This document shows positions 6,398 to 13,290 of a stretch of 13,321 bases of DNA, piece after piece. How positions within the stretch are numbered: the first letter of the stretch is position 1; each line of letters starts with the position of its first letter. The DNA comes from Planctomycetota bacterium (GTDB lineage: Bacteria; Planctomycetota; SZUA-567), in NCBI GenBank assembly GCA_031270145.1, contig JAISYD010000102.1, forward strand, positions 1 to 13,321, written 5' to 3'. The position numbers and the translations under genes were made by a program. The notes beneath the pieces were generated by a model, which made no database searches, was not told the DNA's origin, and was given only the letters and a program-made list of their open reading frames with translations.

Positions 6398-7588
6398 TCA
6401 GCCTTTGATGAATTCGGGAAGCAATGTCCTCGCCTCCGCCACTCCGCCGCCGACCCTCTCCGCCTCTTTTTCGCTGAAGGCGGCGGCGCCGTTGGGTTGG
6501 ATGCCCGGCCCCCAGATCAGCCAGGGGATGGGCTGGCGGTTGTGGCTGCGGAGGGCGACCGGGGTGGGATGATCCGGCGCCAGCATGATGCGCCAATCGC
6601 CGAAATGCCTCGCCATGACCCGGAGCGGGGCGAGGATATGCCGGTCAATGTCCTCCAGCGCCTTTATTTTCCCGTCCAGATCCCCGTTATGGCCAGCCTC
6701 GTCCGGCGCCTCCACATGGACGGCGACAAAATCGTGCCGGTAGATGTAATCCAGCGCCGCCCGGCCCTTACCGGCGAAATTGGTGTCGAGATAGCCGGTG
6801 GCGCCGGGGACGGCGATGATGTCCATGCCGGCCAGTTTGCCGATGCCGCGGAGAAGATCCACGGCGGTGATGAGGCCGGCCGAGTCCAACTGGCGGCTGG
6901 CGGCGAAGTTGTCCAAGGTCATGGCGGTGGCTCCGCCCCAGAGCCAGAGGCTGTTGGCCGGCTTTTTCCCCTCGGCCTCGCGTTTCCGGTTGACCTCGTA
7001 GCCGGGCAGGAGTTCTCGGCTGCCGCGCTCCACTTCCAGCACCCAGGAGGAAAACTGACCCCGGGGCATGAATTCGCCGATATTCCTCCCCATAATGTCA
7101 TGGGGGGGGGTGCATTCCGGCAGGCCGGTCCCCACCGATTCCATGAGGCAGAGGTGGCGGTAGCCGACGCCGGGGAAAAGCTTGACCCCGGCGATGCCCA
7201 GATCCCGGTTCAACAGCCGGATAAGCTCCGCCCCCTCGTCGACGCTGATATGGCCGGCCGAATAATCGTCCATGATTCCGTCGTCCACCGTCACTAGGTT
7301 GGCGCGGAAGGCGGCGTCGCCCGGCGGGATTTCGATCCCCATCGCCGCCGCCTCCAGGGCGGCGCGTCCGGTGTAGCCGTTTTTTGGATCGTATCCCAGG
7401 AGCGCGAGATTGGCGACGTCGGAGCCGGGGTGCATGTTTGGCGGGACGGTGGCGGCGAGGAGCAGGCGGCCCTCCCTGGCGAGAGCGTCCATGACAGGGA
7501 TGTTCGCCAGTTCCAGGGCGGTTTTGCCGCCTCTTTCCGGGCAGGGATCGCCGGCGGCGCCGTCGGGAATCACCAGGATGGATTTCAT
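6398..7588 (-). CDS. apgM: 2,3-bisphosphoglycerate-independent phosphoglycerate mutase, ApgM (archaeal) type
   Basis: Expected to interconvert 2- and 3-phosphoglycerate through a phosphoserine intermediate and two divalent metals (alkaline phosphatase superfamily). The 396 residues match the ApgM family: ILVIPDGAAG (4-13, D9 metal ligand), HPGSDVANLALLGYDP (53-68, predicted catalytic S56), AFRANLVTVDDGIMDDYSAG (93-112), TPPHDIMG (160-167), EAPDEAGHNGD (293-303) and APDHPTPVALRSH (337-349). The start ATG at 7588 has AGGAGA 8 nt upstream and overlaps the preceding stop as ATGA. Some bacterial members are annotated as a proposed homoserine kinase, so threonine synthesis is an alternative; no thr genes are adjacent. 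The TPPHD codons contain a run of nine C residues (see findings). Confidence 0.88.
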   Translation of the reverse strand: MKSILVIPDGAAGDPCPERGGKTALELANIPVMDALAREGRLLLAATVPPNMHPGSDVANLALLGYDPKNGYTGRAALEAAAMGIEIPPGDAAFRANLVTVDDGIMDDYSAGHISVDEGAELIRLLNRDLGIAGVKLFPGVGYRHLCLMESVGTGLPECTPPHDIMGRNIGEFMPRGQFSSWVLEVERGSRELLPGYEVNRKREAEGKKPANSLWLWGGATAMTLDNFAASRQLDSAGLITAVDLLRGIGKLAGMDIIAVPGATGYLDTNFAGKGRAALDYIYRHDFVAVHVEAPDEAGHNGDLDGKIKALEDIDRHILAPLRVMARHFGDWRIMLAPDHPTPVALRSHNRQPIPWLIWGPGIQPNGAAAFSEKEAERVGGGVAEARTLLPEFIKG

Positions 7589-8556
7589 GGTTGCGCTTCT
7601 CCTAAAGCGGAGCCGCCCTCCCGCCGCAGCCTTTCCAGGAATTCGTCCAGATAGGCGTCCATGTAGCCGGGCGCAAAAGCCGACACATGGGGAAGCGCGA
7701 TAAGGTTGGGCGCCCGCAGGATGGGATCGTCGGCCGGGAGCGGCTCCAACTCGAAAACATCCAGCCCGGCCCCGGCCAAGGCTCCGCTCTCCAGGCTGGC
7801 GACGAGCGCCGGCTGATCGATGGCGTTGCCGCGGCCGATATTGTAGATGTAGGCGTTTCGGGGGAGCAGGGCAAGCCGCCTGGCGTCCATGATCCGATCC
7901 GATCCGGCGTCGTTCGGCAGGGCCAGGACCAGGTGATCCGCCGTTGGGAGCAAATCGTCCAGGCGCTCCAGGGGATGAACGGCGTCTCCGGCGTCGAAGT
8001 AGCTTGGCCGGGAAAAATCGCTCCGGTTCACTCCCGCCAGCCCGACCCCGAACGGCTTGAGCAACCTGCCGATCCATTTGCCGACCCGGCCGAAGCCCAG
8101 GATCACCACCCGGGCGCCCCGGAGCGGGCGCATCAGGGAGTGCACATTCTTCCTGGGCCAGGCCTCCCCTCTAGCCGCGCAGTCAATGCTGGCCTTGATG
8201 CCGCGGACAAAGGCGAGAATCAATCCGGCCACGGTCTCGGCCATGAATATCCCGTGGAAACCGCCAAACCACACCGTCAAGCCTGGGCCGGAGCGGATTT
8301 CCAGCCACTCCCGCCCCGCCGCCGGGGTGGAGACCAGCCTGAGATCGGGGGCGGAGGCCAGCCAGTCCCGCCGGAAACGCCAAGTCAGGGCGACGACGGC
8401 GCCGGGGAGCTCCGCCAGGAAGCCGTCCTTGTCGGCAACCCGCTTCCAGGCGAAGGCGGGCGCCTCCCGCTCCAGGCGCGAGACGCCCGCTTCTCCAAGC
8501 GAGGGCAGCCCGTCCGGGCCGGGAAGCCAGATCAAAGCCTTTTGTTTTGAATTCAT
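7585..8556 (-). CDS. D-isomer-specific 2-hydroxyacid dehydrogenase (NAD-binding)
   Basis: Soluble NAD(P)-dependent oxidoreductase of the PGDH / glyoxylate-hydroxypyruvate reductase / D-lactate dehydrogenase superfamily. Of 323 residues, the divergent N-terminal domain is followed by the Rossmann nucleotide loop VVILGFGRVG (150-159, GxGxxG at 154-159). The catalytic triad is R242 in NIGRGNAID, E271 in DVFELEPLP and H290 in PHVSAF, so it should be active. There is no C-terminal ACT domain, unlike many SerA enzymes. The ATG at 8556 has a weak, close AAGG. It overlaps apgM by 4 bp, implying a shared pathway. A substrate derived from phosphoglycerate is possible, but hydroxypyruvate, glyoxylate or another 2-keto acid cannot be excluded. 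Confidence 0.88.
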   Translation of the reverse strand: MNSKQKALIWLPGPDGLPSLGEAGVSRLEREAPAFAWKRVADKDGFLAELPGAVVALTWRFRRDWLASAPDLRLVSTPAAGREWLEIRSGPGLTVWFGGFHGIFMAETVAGLILAFVRGIKASIDCAARGEAWPRKNVHSLMRPLRGARVVILGFGRVGKWIGRLLKPFGVGLAGVNRSDFSRPSYFDAGDAVHPLERLDDLLPTADHLVLALPNDAGSDRIMDARRLALLPRNAYIYNIGRGNAIDQPALVASLESGALAGAGLDVFELEPLPADDPILRAPNLIALPHVSAFAPGYMDAYLDEFLERLRREGGSALGEAQP

Positions 8557-8604
8557 GCCTTGGAATCCCGGAATAGCGGAAATTCAACCATCATCGGCAT
8601 CATG

Positions 8605-8632
8605 ATTATCGCCTTCGCCGCGCCAAAGGCAA
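8605..8632 (-). promoter_or_regulatory. Promoter of the dehydrogenase-apgM pair
   Basis: Minus-strand TTGCCT (8632-8627), 16-nt spacer, GATAAT (8610-8605), with predicted start near 8598 and a leader of about 41 nt. The -35 box is identical to that proposed for cheW. It overlaps a 9-bp inverted repeat (8622-8643), which could modulate it. Confidence 0.5.
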
Positions 8633-8643
8633 GGGCCTTTGGC
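8622..8643. repeat. Perfect 9-bp inverted repeat upstream of the dehydrogenase
   Basis: GCCAAAGGC (8622-8630), 4-nt loop, GCCTTTGGC (8635-8643). No T-run follows on the transcribed strand, so it is not a classical terminator. It covers the proposed -35 element and could be an operator, or a second stem behind the xer terminator. Confidence 0.45.
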
Positions 8644-8668
8644 AAAACGGGCTGGCGGCATGCCCGGC

Positions 8669-8698
8669 AAAAGGGGCTTGAAACCGCGGTTCCAAGCC
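8669..8698 (-). terminator. Intrinsic terminator of the xer recombinase gene
   Basis: On the transcribed strand a 10-bp stem (8698-8689 with 8684-8675, one G-U pair) is closed by a CGCG tetraloop and followed by CCTTTT. It starts 38 nt past the stop codon. The T-tract is short but in the right place. Confidence 0.6.
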
Positions 8699-8736
8699 TC
8701 CCAAACCTGGCCGGCCTCCAACCGCCGCGCGCCGCC

Positions 8737-9723
8737 TCAGGCGGTTTTGGCCGCCAGGGGATCGAGGACGGCGCCCTCCAGCGCTGGCGCGTCGTCGATC
8801 TGGCTTTCGGCCCGGGGATGGCTGGCCGCGTAAATCCGGCGCATCTCGGCGGCGGTTATGTGGGTGTAGATTTGGGTGGTCGAAATGTTCTCGTGGCCCA
8901 GCAATTCCTGCACCACCCGAAGATCGGCCCCGCGCTGGAGCAAGTGGGTGGCGAATGAATGGCGCAGGGTATGCGGCGACACCTCGCCCGGCAACCCGGC
9001 CTGGGCGGCGTAGTGGGTAATCATGCGCCGAACCGAGCGGGTGGTGAGCCGCTGGCCGCGGAAATTCAGGAAAACGGCGACCGGATCGGCGGAATGCCGA
9101 CCTCTGAACTCGCCCCTGAAATGGAGATAGGCGGTCAACGCCTCGACGGCGTAGCGGCCGATGGGGTTGATCCGCTCCTTCATGCCCTTGCCCCGCAGTC
9201 GCAACAGGTGGCGTTCCATGTCCATGTCGTCGCGGTTCAAGCCGACTAGCTCGAAGGAGCGCAGGCCGGCGGAATAAATCAGCTCCAGGATGGCGAGATC
9301 CCGGCTGCCGGCGAAGGTTCCCTTGCCGGGTTGGGCGAGCAGCCGCTCCATCATTTCGATAGTGAGGAAGGTGGGGATTTTCTTTTCGAGTTTCGGGGTA
9401 CGAACCACGCGGGCCGGGTTGACCTCGACTTGGCCGCGCCGCTGCAGGAATTTGTAGAAACTGCGCATGGCCGCGATTTTCCGCGCCACGGTCTGCCGGG
9501 AAGCGCCCCGGCCGCCCAGGGCCGCCATAAAGGAGCGGATCAGCAGGTGATCGACGGCGGCGGGGAAGTCGTCCAGCCTGCCGATTTCGGAGAGGTATTC
9601 CACGAACTGCGACAAGTCCACCCCGTAGTTCCTGACCGTGTGCCCCGACATGTTGCGCTCGTTGGCGAGATAGCCGAGAAACTCCGTTATGGCCGCCTGC
9701 TTGTTCCGGCTTAAAGTTGACAC
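8737..9723 (-). CDS. XerC/XerD-type tyrosine recombinase
   Basis: Site-specific recombinase that, in the family, resolves chromosome dimers at dif. The 328 residues show an N-terminal SAM-like core-binding domain (9-95; FLGYLANERNMSGHTVRNY) and a complete catalytic set: R155 in SAGLRSFEL, K179 in RGKGMKERINPI, H251 and R254 in SPHTLRHSFATHLL, H277 in ELLGHENISTTQ and the nucleophile Y286 in IYTHI. The GTG at 9723 is chosen because AAAGGGGG lies 5 nt upstream and the product then starts where Xer proteins normally do. An ATG at 9813 would add 30 Arg-rich residues. A tail of about 25 residues follows the usual C-terminal end. XerC and XerD cannot be separated here. It looks chromosomal rather than a phage or integron integrase, since nothing mobile surrounds it. 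Confidence 0.92.
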   Translation of the reverse strand: MSTLSRNKQAAITEFLGYLANERNMSGHTVRNYGVDLSQFVEYLSEIGRLDDFPAAVDHLLIRSFMAALGGRGASRQTVARKIAAMRSFYKFLQRRGQVEVNPARVVRTPKLEKKIPTFLTIEMMERLLAQPGKGTFAGSRDLAILELIYSAGLRSFELVGLNRDDMDMERHLLRLRGKGMKERINPIGRYAVEALTAYLHFRGEFRGRHSADPVAVFLNFRGQRLTTRSVRRMITHYAAQAGLPGEVSPHTLRHSFATHLLQRGADLRVVQELLGHENISTTQIYTHITAAEMRRIYAASHPRAESQIDDAPALEGAVLDPLAAKTA

Positions 9724-9892
9724 GTCCGCCCCCTTTCTTTTCCGCCTCCGTCGTTCCGGAATCGGCCGGAACACCTCGGCCAGGAGCCCGCAGGCGCCGG
9801 CGTCATGTTTCATCGGATTTTCCCGGGCGGCCGCTGAAGGGAATTTCGGGATGGAAAGGAAGCGGGGCGAGGGACGGGGAGGGGAAATGAAC

Positions 9893-9924
9893 GGGACGCC
9901 CGGCCTGGAAAGGCCGGGCGTCCC
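9893..9924 (-). terminator. Perfect 14-bp hairpin downstream of rplI
   Basis: Arms 9893-9906 and 9911-9924 are perfectly complementary around a 4-nt loop (GGAA on the plus strand). The hairpin begins 22 nt after the rplI stop. The transcribed strand then reads GTTCATTT, a poor U-tract. It is the likely end of the ribosomal-protein operon or a 3' end stabiliser. Confidence 0.65.
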
Positions 9925-9946
9925 CGCCGCGCCCGCCTTGACCGGC

Positions 9947-10417
9947 TCATTCCACCGGGGCGTTGTCCTTGATGCCGACCACCCAGACCTTGAGTTCGGC
10001 CTCGACCTCGGAATGCAGCCGGATTTTCACCCGGTGCACGCCCAAGGTCTTGATCGGCTCGTCCAGGCGGATCATGGCCTCCTCGACCTGGATGCCCTCG
10101 GCCGCCAGCGAAGCCAGGAGCTGGCGGGCGCCGACCGAGCCATAGAGGACGTCGTTGTCGGACACCCGCTCCTTGACGGTGACGTCAAGGGCGGCGATCC
10201 GTTCGGCCGCCTTGCGGAGATCCTTCACCCGGTTCATTTCCCGGATTTTCCGCATCCGCTTCAATTCGTCGATCCGCCGCAGATTCTCCGGCGTCACCTC
10301 CACCGCCAGGCGGCGGGGCAGGAGATAGTTGCGGCCATAGCCATTGGCGACCGACACCACCTCGCCGGCCAGGCCCAAATCCTTCACATCGTCGCTCAAC
10401 AACAATTTCATCGGCAT
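9947..10417 (-). CDS. rplI: 50S ribosomal protein L9
   Basis: Large-subunit protein binding 23S rRNA near the L1 stalk; it affects reading-frame maintenance. The 156-residue product has the N-terminal rRNA-binding domain (MKLLLSDDVKDLGLAGEVV, GYGRNYLLPRRLAVEVT at 27-43), the long charged connecting helix (about 45-78), and the C-terminal domain ending KVWVVGIKDNAPVE. The ATG at 10417 follows GGAGG at 6-nt spacing; it gives MPMKLLL, two residues longer than the usual start at Met-Lys. It is the last gene of the rpsF-ssb-rpsR-rplI cluster, 62 bp after rpsR. Confidence 0.96.
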   Translation of the reverse strand: MPMKLLLSDDVKDLGLAGEVVSVANGYGRNYLLPRRLAVEVTPENLRRIDELKRMRKIREMNRVKDLRKAAERIAALDVTVKERVSDNDVLYGSVGARQLLASLAAEGIQVEEAMIRLDEPIKTLGVHRVKIRLHSEVEAELKVWVVGIKDNAPVE

Positions 10418-10479
10418 GTCGCGCCTCCGTCAATCATCCGCCGGACCAACCCGCAGCACCACCCGACAACCACCCTCCG

Positions 10480-10731
10480 CTACTGCTTCCCGCTATAGCG
10501 CAAAAGCGCGAGAAAACGGGCGCGCTTGACGGCCCGGGCGATGGCGCGCTGGTGCTTGGCGCAGTTGCCGAGGCGTTTGCGGTCAAAAAGCTTGCCCTGC
10601 GGGCTCATGAACTTCTGCAGGGTGTTGATGTCCTTGTAGTCGACCACGGCCGGCGCGTTCTTGGCGCAATAGCGGCAGCGCCCGCCGACCATGTGGAAAT
10701 CATCCTTGTCCTTGCCGTAATTCGGATTCAC
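10480..10731 (-). CDS. rpsR: 30S ribosomal protein S18
   Basis: Small-subunit protein that pairs with S6 on the platform of the 30S subunit. The 83-residue product has the S18 core VVDYKDINTLQKFM (29-42), GKLFDRKRLGNCAKHQRAIA (46-65) and KRARFLALLRYS. It is the zinc-ribbon C+ form: C19, C22, C57 and H60 can coordinate zinc. The start is GTG at 10731 (read as fMet), with GGAGA 4-5 nt upstream; no ATG start of suitable position exists except an internal one that would remove part of the zinc site. It sits between ssb and rplI, as in many bacteria. Confidence 0.96.
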   Translation of the reverse strand: MNPNYGKDKDDFHMVGGRCRYCAKNAPAVVDYKDINTLQKFMSPQGKLFDRKRLGNCAKHQRAIARAVKRARFLALLRYSGKQ

Positions 10732-10782
10732 GTTTTCTCCCGTGCGTCAATGACTGAAAAACCGGCCCGCCGAAGGGAAGGG

Positions 10783-11325
10783 TCAGAAGGGGATGTCGTC
10801 GCCGCCCGGCCCGGCGTCCCGGCCGCCGGCGGAAGCGGCGCCGAAGGCGTCGTCCGGCTGACTCCGGGCCGGCGCCGGCCGCGCCTCGCCCGGCTTCGCC
10901 GGGGTCCGCCGGGAGGCGGCGCGGTCATCCTTGGCCGAGGCGTCGAAGCGGTCGCTCGCGCCGGCGTCGAAGCGCCCGCTGGGAGCGCCGTCGCGCCCGC
11001 CCAGGAACTGCACGCTCTGGACGTACACCTTGATGCGGCTGCGGCGCTCGCCGGTCTCCTTGTCCTGCCACTGATCCTCGATCAGCCGCCCCTCGACCAG
11101 GACCGACCGGCCCTTGGAGAGGTATTCGCTGCAGGTCTCGGCTTGGCGCTCCCAGACGGTACAGTCGATGAACAGCGTTTCCTCCTTGCGCTCGGCGCCG
11201 CTCTTGCCCCGGACGGTGGTGACGGCGATCCTGAGATCCGCCACCGCGGTGCCCTGCGGGGTGTAGCGAAGCTCGGGATCCCGGGTAAGATTGCCGATGA
11301 GCAACACTTTGTTGAATCCAGCCAA
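10783..11325 (-). CDS. ssb: Single-stranded DNA-binding protein
   Basis: Tetrameric OB-fold protein that coats single-stranded DNA and recruits repair and replication enzymes. Of 180 residues, the OB domain spans about 3-108 (FNKVLLIGNLTRDPELRYTP, then DCTVWERQAETC and LVEGRLIEDQW). A disordered linker rich in Asp, Ala, Arg and Gly (109-170) follows, and the acidic tip DDIPF (176-180) is the conserved partner-binding peptide. The start is TTG at 11325, because AGGAG lies 6 nt upstream and the product begins AGFNKVLL in register with the family. The linker holds a small duplication (RFDA repeats, 118-129). The gene lies between rpsF and rpsR, the classic arrangement, 43 bp after rpsF. Confidence 0.96.
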   Translation of the reverse strand: MAGFNKVLLIGNLTRDPELRYTPQGTAVADLRIAVTTVRGKSGAERKEETLFIDCTVWERQAETCSEYLSKGRSVLVEGRLIEDQWQDKETGERRSRIKVYVQSVQFLGGRDGAPSGRFDAGASDRFDASAKDDRAASRRTPAKPGEARPAPARSQPDDAFGAASAGGRDAGPGGDDIPF

Positions 11326-11368
11326 GTTTGTCTCCTATCGTTAAATTTCCGCCATTGAAAACAAGCCG

Positions 11369-11725
11369 TCAGACGGGATTTTCGCCCGGTCTCTCGGCAT
11401 CCCTCTCCTTGATCGAGAAGGTCGTGACCTCGACGCCGTCCTCGTCCACCAGAATGAGGACGCGGAGAATGTTTTCATTCAAGGCGCATTGGCGCTCAAT
11501 CCTGGCGATGGCCTCGGAAGGGGCGTTGAAATGCGCCAGGATGAAGGTCCCGCGCCGCACTTTCCGGATGTCGTAGGCCAGCTTGCGATCATCCCATTTG
11601 ACCGCCTTGACGATCGCGGCGCCGTGCCTGGTGAGGCAACCCAGGCACTCGGCCTCAATTTTGCCGTAGTCCTCCTTGGTCTTGGCGCTGTCGACCACGA
11701 ACATCGCTTCATACAATTTGCTCAC
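11369..11725 (-). CDS. rpsF: 30S ribosomal protein S6
   Basis: Small-subunit protein that forms a heterodimer with S18 on 16S rRNA. The 118-residue product shows the ferredoxin-like S6 fold: LYEAMFVVDSAKTKEDYGKI (4-23), the conserved WDDRKLAYDIRKVRRGTFIL (44-63), and ALNENILRVLILV (81-93). A charged tail of about 20 residues follows. The start is GTG at 11725: the overlapping ATG is in another frame and meets TGA at once. GGAGG lies 8 nt upstream. It opens the rpsF-ssb-rpsR-rplI unit, 64 bp after pth, and has short competing stem-loops in its leader that could take part in S6:S18 autoregulation. Confidence 0.95.
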   Translation of the reverse strand: MSKLYEAMFVVDSAKTKEDYGKIEAECLGCLTRHGAAIVKAVKWDDRKLAYDIRKVRRGTFILAHFNAPSEAIARIERQCALNENILRVLILVDEDGVEVTTFSIKERDAERPGENPV

Positions 11726-11739
11726 ATCCCTTCCCTCCC

Positions 11740-11762
11740 GCGGAAAAACCGCCTTAAACGGT
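11740..11762 (-). promoter_or_regulatory. Two mutually exclusive stem-loops upstream of rpsF
   Basis: On the transcribed strand ACCG (11762-11759) can pair with CGGT (11751-11748), leaving TTTT after it. Alternatively GCGG (11752-11749) can pair with CCGC (11743-11740) just before the Shine-Dalgarno. The two share bases, so only one can form. Stems are only 4 bp. S6:S18 autoregulatory RNAs are known upstream of rpsF in many bacteria, but I cannot confirm that motif here. Confidence 0.25.
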
Positions 11763-11789
11763 AAAAAGCATCAGGCGCCCAAACCCGAA

Positions 11790-12473
11790 TCAACCGCCCG
11801 CCGCGCCCGGATCCGGGCCGTTGTGGGCGTCCCGAGCCGCGTCCAGGCCCAAGGCGATCCAGTCGCCAACCGCCGCCGCCGCCCGATCCGCCGCCCGCAG
11901 CGCCGCCGGCATTTCCTCCCGGGAAAAGCGCCCGAGGACATAATCAGCCCGATCCACGCGCCCCGGCGGGGCGCCCACGCCCAGCCGGAGACGGGGATAG
12001 CCATGCCCGCCCAGCGCTTTTTCAACGTCCAGCAACCCATTATGGCCGCCGGCCGAGCCGGACGGCCGAAGCCGGAGTCGGCCCAGCGGCAGATTGACGT
12101 CATCGGCCAGGATCAACAGGCCCGGCCAGAGGCATTCGGCCTCGCCGGCCTCCGCCTTGCCGATTTTGCCCGCCGCCCCGGCCGCGCCTTCGGACGGGGT
12201 TACGCCCCTCCGGCGGATCTCATCCCGAACCTCCCGGAAGGAGCCCAGCCACGAGGCCAGAGCCTGGCCGGAGCGGTTCATATAGGCCAGGGGCTTGAGG
12301 AGATAGACCTTTTCCCCTGACCAGAAAGCCTCGGCCGCCTCCACCTGGCGTTCGCGGCGGAAGTTTCCGGCCCCGAAGACCCTGGCCACGGCTTCCAGGG
12401 CCAGCCAGCCGAGGTTGTGGCGGGTCCGCCCGTATTCGTCGCCCGGATTGCCCAAGCCCACGACCACCCTCAC
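11790..12473 (-). CDS. pth: Peptidyl-tRNA hydrolase with an internal insertion
   Basis: Releases tRNA from peptidyl-tRNAs that drop off the ribosome, an essential cytoplasmic function. The 227 residues contain the family motifs VVVGLGNPGDEYGRTRHNLGW (3-23, with N9 and catalytic H19), LLKPLAYMNRSG (58-69), LLILADDVNLPLGRLRLR (119-136, catalytic Asp expected at D125) and GSAGGHNGL (139-147). Bacterial Pth is usually about 190-200 residues. The excess lies mainly at about 84-117, a Gly/Ala/Glu-rich charged insertion just before the catalytic-Asp strand. The start is GTG at 12473 with GGAGA 7 nt upstream. The gene lies 34 bp after rplY and 64 bp before rpsF, the frequent rplY-pth order. Confidence 0.93.
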   Translation of the reverse strand: MRVVVGLGNPGDEYGRTRHNLGWLALEAVARVFGAGNFRRERQVEAAEAFWSGEKVYLLKPLAYMNRSGQALASWLGSFREVRDEIRRRGVTPSEGAAGAAGKIGKAEAGEAECLWPGLLILADDVNLPLGRLRLRPSGSAGGHNGLLDVEKALGGHGYPRLRLGVGAPPGRVDRADYVLGRFSREEMPAALRAADRAAAAVGDWIALGLDAARDAHNGPDPGAAGG

Positions 12474-12507
12474 GACCGAATCTCCGGATGAGCATCGGGG
12501 AAGCCCG

Positions 12508-13155
12508 TTATTTCTCCTGCTCCTTGGCTTTGGCCTCGCGCTCCTTCTCGCCGATGACTTCCGGGATGGCCGGCGTCTCGCCCTCCGCCGCCTCGGTCTT
12601 GACCTCCTCCTCGCCCCTCGGATGATGGCAACTCACCACAGCCGGATTGCCGTGGAAGACGTATTCGACGCCGGGCAGGGCCGGAAGCTCCCGGGCGTAG
12701 AGGATGCCGCCAATCTCCAGGGCCGAAACATCGACCAACACCTTTTCCGGCAGATCCTTGGGCAGGCAGCGGGCGGAAACCTGGTGCAGGTTCTGTTCCA
12801 GCATGCCGCCTACGGCCAAGCCGGCGGCCTCGCCCCGCAGCTCGATCGGCAGCTCGACCTCGATGATCTCGTTGGCGCTGATGGCCCGGAAATCGACATG
12901 GAGCACCTCGTGCTCGTAGACGCCGTGCTGCACCGCCTTGATCAGGACATGCAGGATGTTGCCATCCACGTCCAGATCGATGATGCGCGCCGCCGACTTC
13001 AGCAGGATGGCCAACTCCTTGAGGTTGACGACGACGTTCAGGTTTTGCCCCAGGCTTTTGCCGTACACCACGCCCGGCACGCCCCCGGCCTTGCGGATGG
13101 CGAAGGCCCGGTATTTTCCCGCGCCTTCGCGCTTTCCCACCTTGAGTATGGCCAC
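12508..13155 (-). CDS. rplY: 50S ribosomal protein L25, CTC/TL5 type
   Basis: 5S-rRNA-binding protein of the large subunit. The 215 residues form the two-domain general-stress (CTC/TL5) version rather than the short E. coli L25. The N-terminal L25 domain (1-92) includes KAGGVPGVVYGK (22-33) and VYEHEVLHVDFRAI (79-92). The C-terminal TL5-type beta domain (93-182) includes VELPIELRGEAAG, PKDLPEKVLVDVSALEIGG and VVSCHHPR. A charged Glu/Lys-rich tail (183-215) ends it. The start is GTG at 13155, with GAGGG 5 nt upstream and the product beginning MAILKVGKREG. It sits between prs and pth, a very common order, so it is probably cotranscribed with both. Confidence 0.95.
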   Translation of the reverse strand: MAILKVGKREGAGKYRAFAIRKAGGVPGVVYGKSLGQNLNVVVNLKELAILLKSAARIIDLDVDGNILHVLIKAVQHGVYEHEVLHVDFRAISANEIIEVELPIELRGEAAGLAVGGMLEQNLHQVSARCLPKDLPEKVLVDVSALEIGGILYARELPALPGVEYVFHGNPAVVSCHHPRGEEEVKTEAAEGETPAIPEVIGEKEREAKAKEQEK

Positions 13156-13184
13156 GCTGTCCCTCGCTTTCCCTTTCAGCGGGC

Positions 13185-13203
13185 GGCGGGATGCGCTCCC
13201 GCC
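13185..13203 (-). other. Hairpin between prs and rplY
   Basis: Perfect 7-bp inverted repeat GGCGGGA / TCCCGCC with a 5-nt loop, ending about 30 nt before the rplY GTG. No T-run follows on the transcribed strand. It may be a processing or regulatory hairpin in the prs-rplY message. Confidence 0.35.
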
Positions 13204-13290
13204 CCCGAATGGCGGCGCCCCGGCGGATCGACGCCGAATCCGTCTCTCCGGTTCGCCCTTGGCAATGTCTTCCGCGCCGCGGCCAGGCCG

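Noticed and set aside
8682..8691. The 10-bp palindrome AACCGCGGTT as an operator.
   Set aside because: It forms the upper part of the longer stem of the xer terminator, which is the simpler explanation.
9724..9813. An ATG-initiated longer form of the Xer recombinase.
   Set aside because: It adds 30 residues including an Arg-rich run and has no clear Shine-Dalgarno, while the GTG at 9723 has one and fits the family start.
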